The notes under the pieces were generated by a model. The model was not told the origin of the DNA. It did no database searches and saw only the letters and a list, made by a program, of their open reading frames with translations. This document shows, one piece after another, positions 22,836-34,183 of a stretch of DNA of 64,000 nt. The translations under genes were made by a program, and so were the position numbers. Origin of the DNA: Dendrolimus kikuchii (taxonomy: Eukaryota > Arthropoda > Insecta > Lepidoptera > Lasiocampidae). Numbering within the stretch: the stretch's first letter is position 1; every line of letters begins with the position of its first letter. The stretch is from assembly GCA_019925095.2 (NCBI GenBank), contig CM034394.1, positions 27,144,272 to 27,208,271 of the forward strand, read 5' to 3'.

Positions 22836-24540
22836 TTATATTCTTAAGCCTGATTCTTCTGCTATCCCTTCACAAAAACTTTCTTCTAAATTTTGATTAA
22901 CTTCAACAAATGGCCCTCTAATAATATCTAAGTAAAATTGTAAGTCTTCTCTTTCTTGCCATTCTAATCCAAAATGTTTTGCCAACAATTTCTCAACATC
23001 ATTTATTTTTACCTGCGTCACAGGCACTCCCATTGAAATGGTGGTAGGTTGAAGCATGCTTGTATTTTTACCAGTTTTGCAGACATTAAAGGCTTTATTT
23101 GTATCTGAATTATAAAACTGTTCACCGCGGATAATTGTGTTTCCTGAGGTCTTCGATCTTTTTATAATGAATCTTTTGCATTCGGTTATTTTGAATGGCC
23201 ATTTCGCTGTCGGTTTAAAAACCTCTTGAGCGGCTCTTTTGAAGTCTAACATAATAATATCTCTTAGATTCGTTATCGTCGCATTACTTGAAATGATGTC
23301 GCAATATTCTTCTGGTTGGATGATTATTTCTCGTTTCTTTAGAACCTTTTCTATATTGCCGAAGACTCTGTCCGGAGGCATAAAACTATGCCCTGTTACG
23401 GGAAATATTATTTCAATATATTTGACAGAGGCATTTTCCAATAACCATTTAGATAACATACTTAGCATTATGCTATTTTTGTTTTGCCCACCACATCCAT
23501 CGGCAAATAAGCGTATGACAGTGATCCCTGATAAATTCGTTTTATTTAATCGATCATAGACGGCTGATGCTATTTGATTAGCTGTTTTACCAAATTCGTT
23601 TTCTGTCCAGGTGTATGCAAAGGTTGTGTTCTTATTAAGCTTGTCTTTAGAGGATCCTTGCACAATAGTAAAATTATATAAGTAAAATTGGCGACTGTAG
23701 TAAGCACTTTGGTCTGGAATTCGAGGTAGTGGACTGTTTTTCTGGCAATCAAAGGAGAAGGTTATCATATGATCTTTTTGCTCCTGCAGCATTTTGAAGA
23801 ACGCCTTTGCTCGTAATTTATGCACTCTCAGTGCAGTCATTAACTCATTTTTCTTGATTCGGTCGTTTTCTTTTTTGATTCTTTCATTCAATTCAATACA
23901 AGTTGAGCAGACGTCAGTGCTAGGGGTACCGAAACCTAAATTAAATTCTCTATTAAAAATATGGCGGAAGTATGATTGTTTAACAGAAGACTGAGGATTT
24001 TCGTCTTTAAACATTTTGTACAGCTTGTTTACACTCAAGTCACTAGATAGGTATTTGCGTTCTTGAGAGGATGATCGACAATAATGCGATTCGATACATT
24101 TTAGTTTCATAATATAATTTAAAATGGACTCCTTCTGATCTTTAAATTTATTAATCTTACGATTACCCCCTCGTCGTTCCCTGAGAACCTCCCCTGTATA
24201 AAATAAATGTTTCAAAGCATACTCTACACGATATTTTGTTATGCCAAGTATATTCAGGAACGCTTTTTGGCAAACAGGAATGCAATCATTGCGAGCTCTG
24301 AAAACGCTATACTTTATATTAAAATCTCTACCCAATCTTATGCTTTTGGTAGGACGCCTTCTTTTTACCTTCTGCGTTTTACAGCACTTCAATATCAAAG
24401 CATCTTGTTCACTCCGTATATTTGAGGAATAAAACGAACTGTGAAACTTTATAATATCAGTCATTGTTAAACTTGAACATTTTAGCTGTTTATTTTTATG
24501 TGAACAGATTATGCGTTCTGGTGCTTTCTTTGGCATGTAC
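22836..24540 (-). CDS. exon 2 of the transposase-like gene (RNase-H/DDE-like protein)
   Basis: Open for 566 codons from an internal ATG at 24536 to a stop at 22836. The upstream sequence reads as an acceptor (TTTTTTAATTTTACAG on the minus strand) ending at 24541, so the exon probably starts at 24540 and the true N-terminus is the exon at 25592-25686. Visible features by residue of this ORF: a basic helix-turn-helix-like stretch at about 85-125, SHYCRSSSQERKYLS at about 150, a CSTC knuckle near 207, FSFDCQKN near 262, FADGCGGQNKNS near 344, and GHSFMPPDRVFGNIEK near 382. The two DxxxxN-type Asp blocks and the late D/E block resemble the catalytic core of RNase-H-fold transposases. The protein belongs to a family of uncharacterised proteins multiplied in insect genomes, which I believe carry a DUF7869 label; catalytic activity has not been shown. 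The open frame suggests a fairly young copy. Confidence 0.8.
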
Positions 24541-24566
24541 CTGTAAAATTAAAAAAACGCTATAGT

Positions 24567-24571
24567 TTAAG
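24567..24571 (+). promoter_or_regulatory. TTAAG motif 8 bp before the BRO ATG
   Basis: Matches the DTAAG late-promoter consensus of baculoviruses, with a TATA at 24561-24564 just before it. A 5-bp match in AT-rich DNA is weak evidence; reported because the gene type makes it relevant. Confidence 0.25.
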
Positions 24572-24579
24572 AGAGTATT

Positions 24580-25362
24580 ATGTCTTTACAACGTTTCAAT
24601 TTTCCGTTGGCCAAACTCGGCGTCGATGGCACTGATTTCAAATGTTGGGCGTACATCACCAAGGACAATAATATTTATTGTAAACTAAAAGAGTTTGCTT
24701 TGCTCTTGGGCTATGAGAACGTTAAAAAAGCTTATAGAGTTGTTTCAGATGAATGGAAATGTCCATGGAACAAGTTGAGCCCGTTCACAGCCCATCTTGA
24801 AACGCCACCAAACTGGCATCCAGAGACGCTTTTTGTATCAGAACCCGGTATCATTGCTCTACTAGCGCACTCAAACAAATCGCAAGCAAAAAAGTTTATG
24901 GGCTTTGTTTAAGAGGAAGTGCTGCCCACCATCAGGAAAACGGACGCGTACGTTTCTTCGCAAATCAGTTAAAACCAAATTTCCGAGTTGATTTCTCTAA
25001 TGATAGAGAAAGATAAACAAATGGCTAAATTAATTTAAAAAATCATCGACGACCGGTCTAAATTGGCGGTGATGACTGAACGCGACGAAACAAAGCACCA
25101 TCTCCACGTTTTCAAGAGGGACGACTGTTATAAGTTTGTACGCGCACAAAAGAGAAATCTCTCGCAAGCCCTCAAGCGGGTACCCCCTGGCTATGAGCTG
25201 GTTGTCCAACGCAAAAACATTCCAAACGGAGTCAATGTACTTAATCGCATCAAGGAATTGCTCCTTCGTGACTCGTACAAATCTTGTTATAACAATATTC
25301 GAACCAACATAGATGTACCAAGTCTTCTAAAAAACCTGTTATGGACCATCGATATTCTATAG
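24580..25362 (+). pseudogene. bro-like: BRO (baculovirus repeated ORF) gene, broken by three stops
   Basis: BRO proteins are DNA-binding proteins of baculoviruses and other insect large DNA viruses, also found in some mobile elements. The first 110 codons form a Bro-N domain: FKCWAYITKDNNIYCKLKEF near 20-40, the glycine-rich LLGYENVKKAY, and PPNWHPETLFVSEPGIIALL near 85. The rest of Bro-N follows a TAA at 24910-24912. Further TAA codons lie at 24970-24972 and 25036-25038. The frame is unchanged through all three, and the C-terminal BRO domain (RDDCYKFVRAQKRNLSQA near 25115-25165, and VQRKNIPNGVNVLNRIKEL) reaches a final TAG at 25360-25362. It sits wholly inside the predicted intron of the transposase-like gene, in the opposite direction. 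The product would be a truncated Bro-N only. Capture from a virus, or an origin in the transposon lineage, are both possible. Confidence 0.85.
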
Positions 25363-25591
25363 TGAATAACGCTCTCTGCGCCCAGTCTATTTATAAGACT
25401 TAATAAATGAATACGCGGGAAGTCCCCACGGCTAAAAACCACTTGACTCAATCGCGCAATATTATTGTCAAAATAGATTATTAAAATGGTCAGGCGTGAT
25501 ACATGGTATTTTTTTTATTGCAGTATTAACATACTCGTAACATTCTAATAGTCGGTACTTGGAACTAAAAACGTGTAGGCACTTCACTAAC

Positions 25592-25686
25592 CTTTTCTTC
25601 TTAGCAATATTAGCTTTCCAATTCTCGGGGTTTCTTGTTCTTTTACGAGCCTTGCCCGCACTTGCTCTTGTTACAAGGACCTCCAT
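25592..25686 (-). CDS. exon 1 of the transposase-like gene
   Basis: From ATG (25686-25684) it encodes 31 residues plus two bases: MEVLVTRASAGKARKRTRNP and then ENWKANIAKKK, a strongly basic N-terminus. The phase matches exon 2 exactly. The joined protein would be 599 residues. The basic RKRxRNPxxWK stretch is what I would expect at the start of this insect protein family, but that is from memory and needs a search. Confidence 0.6.
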
Positions 25687-25844
25687 GGTTATCAAAATTC
25701 TAATTATAGCAAAACAATTGTCACGTTATTCAATAGAAACACAAGAATAACGCCAAAAACTGGACGACACGTTCGCATGAATTGTATGGGGCGGCCATGC
25801 TGTTTTTACGAAATCTTGCTCTCTGATTGGCTGGCGTAACTCTT

Positions 25845-25939
25845 AGCTGTATTTGATTCTTACTGGTTGGCATGTAGCTGTCTTTGATGCTAGTATCGAT
25901 TTTTGAACTGAATTTGCTAGAGATTTAGCTGCATTTGTT
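25845..25939. promoter_or_regulatory. right sub-terminal TIR-like motifs
   Basis: AGCTGTATTTGAT at 25845-25857, AGCTGTCTTTGAT at 25876-25888 and AGCTGCATTTGTT at 25927-25939, with a weaker AACTGAATTTGCT at 25907-25919. Same 13-bp unit as at the left end and as the inner TIR. Confidence 0.6.
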
Positions 25940-26206
25940 AGTAATATGAAAACACTAAAGTGTGTGCAACTAAATAAACTAGATGGCGCCATAGTTAATT
26001 CATTTTACGACATTAAGGCGTTTAGCTGCCTTTGATTTTATAGGCCTCAAGTGGTGCATGCTTCCCGGCCAGAATTCGGATCTACATCCCTTTTGAAAGA
26101 CGAGTTTGTGACTCGTATGCATTGTCTGCAAAGCTTTGATCATCATTTGAGCGTTAAATCCCAATTGTGTACGGAGTTTTCGCTTCGAAGCTTTAGGTCC
26201 ACTTTT

Positions 26207-26948
26207 TAGAATAGAATAGAATAACATTTATTGTATAAACTGACCCGAACATAAAATTACAGAGGTGCTGAGTTCTCTGTTGGATCAACAGTTGGTCCTT
26301 TCGGACGTACTATACCGGCAATTTGTTATGGTGCCTGGCCATTATTACATTAATTAGTTAATCAATAAATTACCCAATTAAATAAATATAAAACTATATC
26401 ATTACAGAAACACAAAACAATGTCCCATTACTTTAATTTATTTTTTAACGTCAGTCAATCAATTTCAAAATAATACTGTTATACATTATTTAAGTCGTCA
26501 TTAATTATAATCTAGTTTTTTCTGTGTAAGTTATTCATTTATTGTACAATATGCGCACACTTCACTAACAAACCAAGACACACAAAGAGCCTAAAAATTA
26601 ATAACCCAGGCACAGAAAAGAAAAGCAACACACATGGCACTAGATAGGACAATATATATAAGTATAGATATAAGGTCCACACTGCACATGCACTTCCACA
26701 CAACACCAGCGTGTAACAGATACACTCTACATTAGTATAAGTTTAGTATTAAAACTAGAATAAATTAATATAATAAGTTATTCGTAAGATACATACACCT
26801 CAACGCAAAAATCAATAAATTAATGTCACAAACAAGAACCAAAATAACTAATAAGCGTGTTAAATTCAAAAAATTAAATCTAGAAATTAAGTTGTAAAAA
26901 AGGGTACGGAACTGGAGTCCGTAGAGTTGTTCATAATATTTAAAAAAA
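26207..26948 (+). repeat. non-coding retroposon, longer copy
   Basis: Starts at TAGAATAGAATAGAATAACA (a 5-bp tandem) and its last 370 bp (about 26576-26948) match the reverse complement of 45424-45786, ending in an A-rich tail. No ORF with a known domain. The boundary between two adjacent repeats inside this span is uncertain. Confidence 0.5.
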
Positions 26949-27171
26949 AATGCGTTTTGTATTGCGTTTAAATATATTAACAGTTGTTATATTCAAAAGC
27001 TCGTCTAGTAGACGGTTGTACAGTTTTGATGCCATACAAAATATGCTTTTATTTAAAAAAGCCGTTTTGTTTAGCGGACAACATATCCTATTCTTTGGTC
27101 TTAAGCTTACAGGGCGTGTGGACAGGTTGAGATCGTTGACAAACTGTTTTACAACTATTAGTTTGATTTAG

Positions 27172-28500
27172 TCCACTCATAGCCCTTGCGCATCTCTTTT
27201 GTGACTTCAATACTTGTTTATTAATAGAATTCCCCCAGAAACTCATCTTTACCACTTCGCACGATCCCTTCTTTAGAAACCATTCATATGCGTAATTTCA
27301 GCCTTTACGACGTCAAGCCTTCTTGGGCATATCCCTTCTACCGAGACCTGGTGGAGATGGCATGACAAGACATTTGTTGCCCACATAACTAGCCCGTTTC
27401 CGTAAAGCGTGACTTTCTTACAGTTTGTATGTTGCGCACATGAAGACGGACGAGGGAGTTCTTGATACGTCTTTCCGCGTGACTTCACACGTCCACTGCA
27501 GCATCAAATTTTGAATAAGTAAATTATAAAGTACGATATGTACCGGCCGGACGTTCTAAATATCCATTGCGCTGAGTGAATACGCTTGATTATCCTCTTC
27601 TCCGGATTTACTACGCATCGAATGGGTGCATAAAAGTTTTATTGCCGCTGTTCGATTGCCAAATGGCCAGTGAATAAAAGAAAACAACTCGTCACAAGTT
27701 CAATGTTTACTGATAGCATTCCTGCTTTGCAAATGTACCACCAGATCGAACTTTTTACTGAAGGAAGGTTGCATCGAATCTCGTATATGGACATTCATTG
27801 CAATTACATAGAGCAATGGTGAGAACTACATTTTAGAACTATGAAAACATAAAATCTTTCCGTCTAACATTATTGCGACTCCGCAAACAGGCAGACGGCC
27901 TTCATGAAAAAGGGTCCCCATCGTCTATAGACATCTATGGTTACCTTCCAGAAGGGACTCACAACGACCACGTTCCACTGGCTTGCGGACATTACAATCA
28001 TAAACTCTAATGCAACAGATTATGGGGCATTGATGTCATAAATGACGTAATACACAAATGTCATTGGTTGATTTGAAAATCGAGTCTTTTTCAATGTCAA
28101 GAGATAGAGAAAATTCATGCTCTGTGGTCAACACCCACTGCGACCCACCTCTTGACATGGGTCGTTGTGGGCGCCGTGTGATCGAAAATGATGACGTCAT
28201 TAGTGATGTTTTCGCCACGAACATAACGACCGCGGTCGCCTTGTGGAACGGCAGGCGGAGCATTTTGGGCGCTGTGAGATACTGAAGGAACGCGTCCTAT
28301 ATATAACACCAGGGGCAAAGTCAACGCGCTATCAGCCTTTAGGATGGGATACAGAGGAGGTTATAGGGGGATGAGATATGGGGATCAGACAAGAGGAATG
28401 GGACAGAAAGGATTGAAAAAGGAGGATAGAGGAGAAGGAAGTGATCCATGGGAACTCTCAATCATCGCACGAAACACGATGACCCTTAGAAGGATCGATT
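27172..28500. other. no gene recognised; possible promoter and polypurine tract
   Basis: A diverged scrap of the 310-bp retroposon lies at about 27880-27940. TGACGTCA (a CRE-type palindrome) is at 28192-28199 and TATATATAA at 28298-28306. A purine-rich strand runs from about 28341 to 28450. No ORF could be tied to these. Confidence 0.4.
28192..28306 (+). promoter_or_regulatory. possible promoter: CRE palindrome and TATA box
   Basis: TGACGTCA at 28192 followed by TATATATAA at 28298 and a TATCAGCC initiator-like sequence about 30 bp later (28330). There is no gene downstream to anchor it, so confidence is low. Confidence 0.25.
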
Positions 28501-29764
28501 AAATTAGTTTAAAATAATGATTCCAATATAGCTCTTCGAGTCAATAAAGATCATAAAATATAAAATATGATTTTTTTAAAGTCTGACTAACATCAATACA
28601 TTACCTATGTCTATTGGTATCAAAGAATTAATCTCTCATTTAAATGTATCCTACAGAATTTCTGTAAAAATTCTATTGGATTCAACTCACAGTGGTGAGT
28701 TACTCCAAATTTGCAACATAAAAAGGTCGATTACAAATGTCATTTTAGTCCAGGTAAAATAAAAATGAGATTAAAAAAAAACGAAACTCTTAAGACGCTC
28801 TTGCGACACAGGTAGCACTAGCAGCCCGTTTGTTTGTATAGAAAATCACAATTAAAACTTCCAGTCAACCTCTTATTATGTAAAACCTTAGATCATATAA
28901 ACGTCTAGATCACGCATCAATTGCACAAAAACGGCCCAAAAACAGTGCACCAAAATTGGTGCACTGGCTTCAATGGCTTCCCACGCCTGTTAGTGTCGTT
29001 TCGATTACTTTACTGGTTAGAGCTCTTGCAAAAAAAATAATTATGCCGGCCTGCGCTATTAAAATGTGTCGGAACTATTTTAAAACGGGAAAGGATAAGT
29101 ATGACATGTCATTTAATCGGAAAACTTAACACTTTTCTCATGATTTCTTTGTAAAAACGTGAAATTTAATTTCGACATTTTCAAGGTTATCGAATTGATT
29201 GATGTTGTCAGGTGAGAAGTGTGACTTATTTTCCGAAATTTGGGGACTTTTGTTACGATTTTTTTTTATTTATGAAATGAATAATGAATAATTAAAAAAA
29301 TCTATAGAAAACAGACATGTAATGTTTGTGTGTCCAGTTTTCTTAAACTAGTTTATATTACGTTTTAGACTTCCTACGGATCCAATTGTAGCATATTGTT
29401 GGACAAAGAGATGGATTTTGAAAGGAAGTATTTTGAATCATTTTCGGAGATATTTTTACATTATGTTTTTTATATTTTCTTATCAACGGCACAATTGTAT
29501 TGAAATAAAGTACCTAAAATAATTATATATGATCGTGACCGATAAGATGTAAGTTGTGTGAAGGATAATTAGAAAATTTAAGAATACTTAACCATCATAT
29601 AAAATTATTTCTAATCTAACCTTAGCGCTTTGGACAATATAAACTTTTTAATGTAACCTTATGACGTTTGACATAGAATTGACAGAATGCGTGCTGCAAA
29701 TATCGTCAAAGAGGATGTAAAAAAAACTGAATATCGTTTAAAGCAGATGCTTTGGTTGGAGTTA

Positions 29765-29965
29765 TCTGTACTAATATTATAAAGAGGTAAAGTTTGTAAG
29801 TTTGTGACGTTGTAGGGGGTAATCTCGGGATCTACTAAACCGATTTTAAAAATTATTTTACTGTTGGAAAGCTACGTTAACAGGGAGTGTCATGGGCTAT
29901 ATAACATGACGCTTTATACCACGGGAGCGGGACAGACCACGGGTGAATCCGCGCCGGGCCGCTAG
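29765..29965 (+). mobile_element. short non-autonomous Helitron
   Basis: Begins TCTGTACTAATATTATAAAG after an A and ends GCGCCGGGCCGCTAG before a T. That is the TC...CTAG structure and A/T insertion site of Helitrons. 201 bp, no ORF. Confidence 0.75.
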
Positions 29966-29969
29966 TAAT

Positions 29970-31140
29970 ATTATAGATAACTCTTTATTGTCATAATTAA
30001 GATATTAATTTTGTCTATATTCTGTTAGCTGCATCTCCATTAATTCCTAATAAAGAAATAATTTAATATATTAATATGATAAAAAACAAATTTTAGATCA
30101 GAAAATAATCAAACTGAACTAGTTTGAATAAAAACATTTGGATATGAATATTTTTATTCCTATATAATAGCCCTTTTCAAGTGGTTTGGTTGCTCTTAAG
30201 TCCCTGCATTAAACTATTCCGTGTACCTACCCCGTAGTTCCTACTACTGATATAAACTTTGGATTATACATAAAGCCTACTACCCAATATGAACCTATCA
30301 AATCGTTCCAAGTCTACTATTACAAATAATTTCACTGACTTTTAGCGCAGGATAATCTTTGGGTTATAAATAGTCATCTAATAACCTTCGTGAACATGAT
30401 GTGTAACACAAAAATAATTTGCCATTATGAATAGTTTTTTTAGGATTATTACATTGGTATTGGTAATTAACAGACTTATAAATATGTACTAATATCTGTA
30501 CAGACATTTTATTGCGAATTAAAATTACTACATGTGCTATGAATGTGTTATGAATTTATTTGTGCATGTATTTTTTTATGGTTCGTTCCAAGACACACAA
30601 ATTTTGTTGCTAATACTTTATTTAAAAAAAAAACTGAAACATCTGAGTAATATTAAATTATAACACATAAAGCGATTAAATCATAACGATCATTTAAACT
30701 TTTCACTTACATAAAAAAATATTTAATTATAAAAAATGGGGTAATATTTTTTTCCTGATATCCCGAAAACGCAGAGTGAATTTAGCAACGCTTCGCGTTT
30801 TTGATGCCATTTTTGGCGATGTTGTTTGTTAGCAATGCTCTCTCTAGACATGTTATATCTCAATGTGTAAAACATATTTTCTAAACTTATATCAATCATA
30901 AATTGAAAGGCCTTCTTCAATTTCGTTAAGTGAACTTGAAAAGGCGCAAGAGAATTCTGAAGTATCATTTAACCTCTGCCTCTCGTTGCTACAAGGACTT
31001 TCAATTTAAGTTTAAAAAATATGTTCGCAAATCGTATTGGTTATCATCAGTGATTCTTTTTAAACAAGAATTATGTTGAAAATTTTAACTGTTTAGTGAA
31101 AATTGCCTTTTGAAAGAAAAGGTATTTATTTAAAACTACA
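29970..31140. other. no gene recognised
   Basis: AT-rich sequence with only short chance ORFs, up to the target duplication of the RTE element. Confidence 0.5.
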
Positions 31141-31152
31141 TACAATACAAGA

Positions 31153-32768
31153 CCGACTCCGAGGAGTCAGCATCCGAGATCACTTTGGAAGAGATCGAAT
31201 GGTCGATAAGAAGTCTGAAAAATGGAAAGGCAGTAGGAATCGATAGTGTGTCTGCTGAGATGATCAAATATGGTGGAACCTGCGTCCGGGACGCTTTCCT
31301 GTCCTTATGCAACTTGTGCTGAAGGACGGGAAAGGTTCCCAAGGACTGGAGGCGCGCTGTCATCGTGCCCTTGTATAAAGGCAAGGGGTCACGTATGGAG
31401 TGCGCCAGCTACAGGGCCATCAGTTTGATCAGCACAGCATCTAAAGTGTATGCGAAGATTATTGAAAAGAGAATGAGAGTTGTATCCGATGGATTACTGT
31501 GGGATGCACAAGGTGGTTTCAGAAATGGAAGGGGATGTATGGATCAAGTTTTCTCTCTCCGCAATATCGTAGAGAAGCAGCTGGCTATGGGCCGGAAGGT
31601 TTTCTGCGGTTTTGTGGATCTAGAGAAAGCATTTGACAGGGTTGTGCGGAAGGACCTCTGGGACATATTGCCCGGATATGGGATTAATGGCCAATTGATG
31701 CGTGCTGTGCAGTCCACTTACGAGGGCTGTATGGCATGCGTGCGAGTGGAAGGCAGCCTGTCGCCCTGGTTTGACGTCAATATTGGCGTCCGCCAGGGCT
31801 GCGTGCTGTCGGCTTTGCTGTTCATCCTATATCTGGACGATTGTCTCCAGAGAATAAGATTGATGGATGTTGGGGTGCGGATGAGTGATCTAGTTGTAAG
31901 CACCTTGCTTTATGCGGATGATGCCGTGCTTTTAGCCGAATCGCCATCAGAACTGCAAACACTAGTCACAATGATGAAAGATGACTGTCAGGCGAGAGGC
32001 TTACATTTGAATGCGAAGAAAACAAAGGTTATGGTGTTTGAAAGAGAAGAAACCAGAACGAATGCAAGGATAATGGTCGATGATGTTATGCTGGAGCAAG
32101 TGAATGAGTTTGTATATCTTGGATGTGCTTTTAGCAGGGATGGAAGGTACACCGCTGATATAGAAAGAAGAGTGAATTTGGGGAATAGTTTAAATGGAGC
32201 GTTAGGTAAACTTCTAGGCGCTAAGAACCTCAGCCAGAAGGCCCAGCTCGCCGTACACAACGCGGTGCTGGTACCTACGCTCACGTATGGAAGCGAGAGT
32301 TGGGTATGGAAGAAAGAGCATGAAAGTAGAGTAAACGCGGTCGAGATGCGAGCACTGCGCAAATTCTGCGGAGTGACGCTCGCGGACCGCGTTCGTAATA
32401 CCGAAGTAAGAAAGAGAGTTGGTCTGAAAGAGAGTGTCGGGGTGAAGGTAAGGAAAGGAATGCTCCGGTGGTTCGGGCATGTGGAAAGAATGTATGATGA
32501 AAGAATGACTAAACAGATATACAATGCAAAAGTGGATGGATGCAGAAGTCGTGGAAGGCCACGACACACCTTCCATGATCAAATTGATCGTGTACTAGCA
32601 GAAGGTGATGTCAGGAGCCTTAAGAACAGACGAGCTTGCATGACAAGAGTTATGAATGTCAAAGAGGCAAGTGAGGTGTGTAAGAATAAGCCTAAATGGC
32701 ACTCTGTTGTTCGTGCCTACCCCGCGAGGGAACTGGCGTGAAGTTATGTATGTATGTATGTATGTATG
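31153..32768 (+). mobile_element. RTE-type LINE, longest copy (copy 8), 5'-truncated
   Basis: Flanked by a perfect 12-bp duplication TACAATACAAGA (31141-31152, 32769-32780). The 3' UTR is only a few bases, ending in an ATGT tandem (32745-32768), which is typical of RTE elements. It is the reference copy for about 19 shorter fragments in this window. Confidence 0.92.
31155..32741 (+). pseudogene. RTE reverse transcriptase, C-terminal portion with one stop
   Basis: The frame opens right after the duplication with DSEESASEITLEEIEWSIRS, has one TGA at 31320-31322, and is then open for 458 codons from ATG 31365 to TGA 32741. Reverse transcriptase motifs: PLYKGKGSRMECASYRAISL, FVDLEKAFDRV (first catalytic Asp), VRQGCVLSALLFILYLDD, and LLYADDAVLLAES (the YADD catalytic box). 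The GYGSESWVWKKEHESR-type block and the [20 protein letters not shown] block follow. The endonuclease and N-terminal half are missing through 5' truncation, so this copy cannot move by itself. It would have acted in target-primed reverse transcription. Confidence 0.9.
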
Positions 32769-32780
32769 TACAATACAAGA

Positions 32781-34105
32781 ATATTAAAAAACAATAATAA
32801 AAAACCATGAAGATGGAGTTCTTTTCAAGTTGCCTCTAGAACTCTCTCGTTTGGCGTCAATCAAAATCCTAACATTTAGCTTAAAATAAAGATAAACTTA
32901 AGGTAAAACAAATTATTCTAAAACTTACACTGGCTAGATACATAAATTGTGCGAAGCCATATTTAAAAAGAAGAATTATTTTCAGTACTGCCAGATACAC
33001 TATAAATACACCAAATTCACCGTATATTAATGCCATCTCTACACAATTTATTAGTATAAAAGATTTAAAGGATGAAGTATGAAGACACTATATTTATAAA
33101 AAATATTGAGTATATTATTTCAAAAAATGCTACTTTGAAGTAATATTTTTAAATAATTAATACATCTGATTAACTCTATACATATAGGGTGGGGTATTCC
33201 CCGTATAATAAAGTAAGCATTAATCAATTAAGGTATAGTTAAACACGTAAAAGTAGTTATATGATGTCGTTAATGTATCACTTACATTGTTTATGACTAA
33301 ATAGTAGAACTTACATATTAAATATTACGAACAACCATGACTAACTCTCCTTGATTGGCAGATACAATACACCTCTAATCTCTTCGATTATGACGCACGC
33401 CCTTCGATTCATCTTCTTACACTGTTCTTTATATATTTATGTAGGTCAATTTTTTTTTTTTTAATTGTCAATATATCCTCAAAAATCAGGATTTTGGTTC
33501 AATTAATCTATGATTTAGTCGTGGTAAGTATACCGTGGTCTATCGATACCAATTTTGCACTTTCATATTGCTGCTATTGATATGATTTGTCAGCCACTTT
33601 TGATCTGTTCTCCAATACTTGTCCAAACGACCTTATTATACATTTTTGAACAATATTTATTATGAATGACCGTAATGACAAGTAACAACCATTTATTATA
33701 ATAAATTTTAGTAGGCGGTTATGTTAGATGCAAATTTAACTAACAAAATAACTGATTTCTTCTTAATGTTATTATTACTGTATTTTCTTGCAAAAGCTGT
33801 AGTTTTGCGTCTAGGACTCTGTAATTTTGCAAGTACAGTATGGCAGCACTGGTCATTTTTGAAAAAAGTTGGTTCATAAGGCTTTGTTGCCAGAACTTTT
33901 TATTATGCCAGAACTGACAGTAAATAGAAATATTCAAATTTGTCTATATAGTCTACTATAGAATATATATAATTTTTTCCTAAATTATAAACGAACAGGA
34001 TTTGAAAGAAGTAAATTCGTATGTAAATTTATAATATTTCGGGGTTATAAGGATAGTAATCCTAGTGTTTCACATTACGAGTAGAGCTATTGAAACAACA
34101 GCAAA
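32781..34105. other. AT-rich region upstream of r2d2
   Basis: No supportable ORF. The last few hundred bases before 34106 would contain the r2d2 promoter and 5' UTR; no clear TATA-plus-initiator pair could be chosen among many AT runs. Confidence 0.4.
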
Positions 34106-34183
34106 ATGAAAACAGCAGCAACAGTCCTCCAGGAGATGATGATAAAAATGGCAACGATCCCAGAATACGAATGCATTGCACAG
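34106..34183 (+). CDS. r2d2: r2d2 exon 1
   Basis: ATG in the context GCAAAATG; 26 codons (MKTAATVLQEMMIKMATIPE...) forming the first helix of dsRBD1. Donor CAG/GTATTA. Confidence 0.75.

Larger units (their letters stand above)
24541..25591 (-). other. predicted intron of the transposase-like gene, hosting BRO on the other strand
   Basis: The minus-strand donor AAAAG/GTTAGT is at 25592/25591 and the acceptor TTTTACAG/GTAC at 24541/24540. Exon 1 ends in phase 2 (AG) and exon 2 starts with G, giving AGG TAC ATG with no stop. The 1051-bp intron contains the BRO gene in antisense. Confidence 0.65.
22403..26048 (-). mobile_element. novel-looking TIR DNA transposon with a transposase-like gene and an intronic BRO gene
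   Basis: Perfect 28-bp terminal inverted repeats, starting GAGGCCTATAAAATCAAAGG, lie at 22403-22430 and, inverted, at 26021-26048. AAGT flanks both sides (22399-22402, 26049-26052) as a 4-bp target duplication. Length 3646 bp. Contents: a minus-strand two-exon gene (25592-25686 joined to 22836-24540) and, inside its intron on the plus strand, a broken BRO gene (24580-25362). Several copies of an AGCTGYMTTTGAT motif, the same as the inner TIR, cluster just inside each end. I do not recognise it as a named superfamily. The ends, duplication and binding-site layout are seen directly; calling it a transposon is a strong inference. Confidence 0.85.

Noticed and set aside
24567..24571. Working baculovirus late promoter
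   Set aside because: TTAAG fits but is expected by chance in AT-rich DNA; kept only as a low-confidence note.
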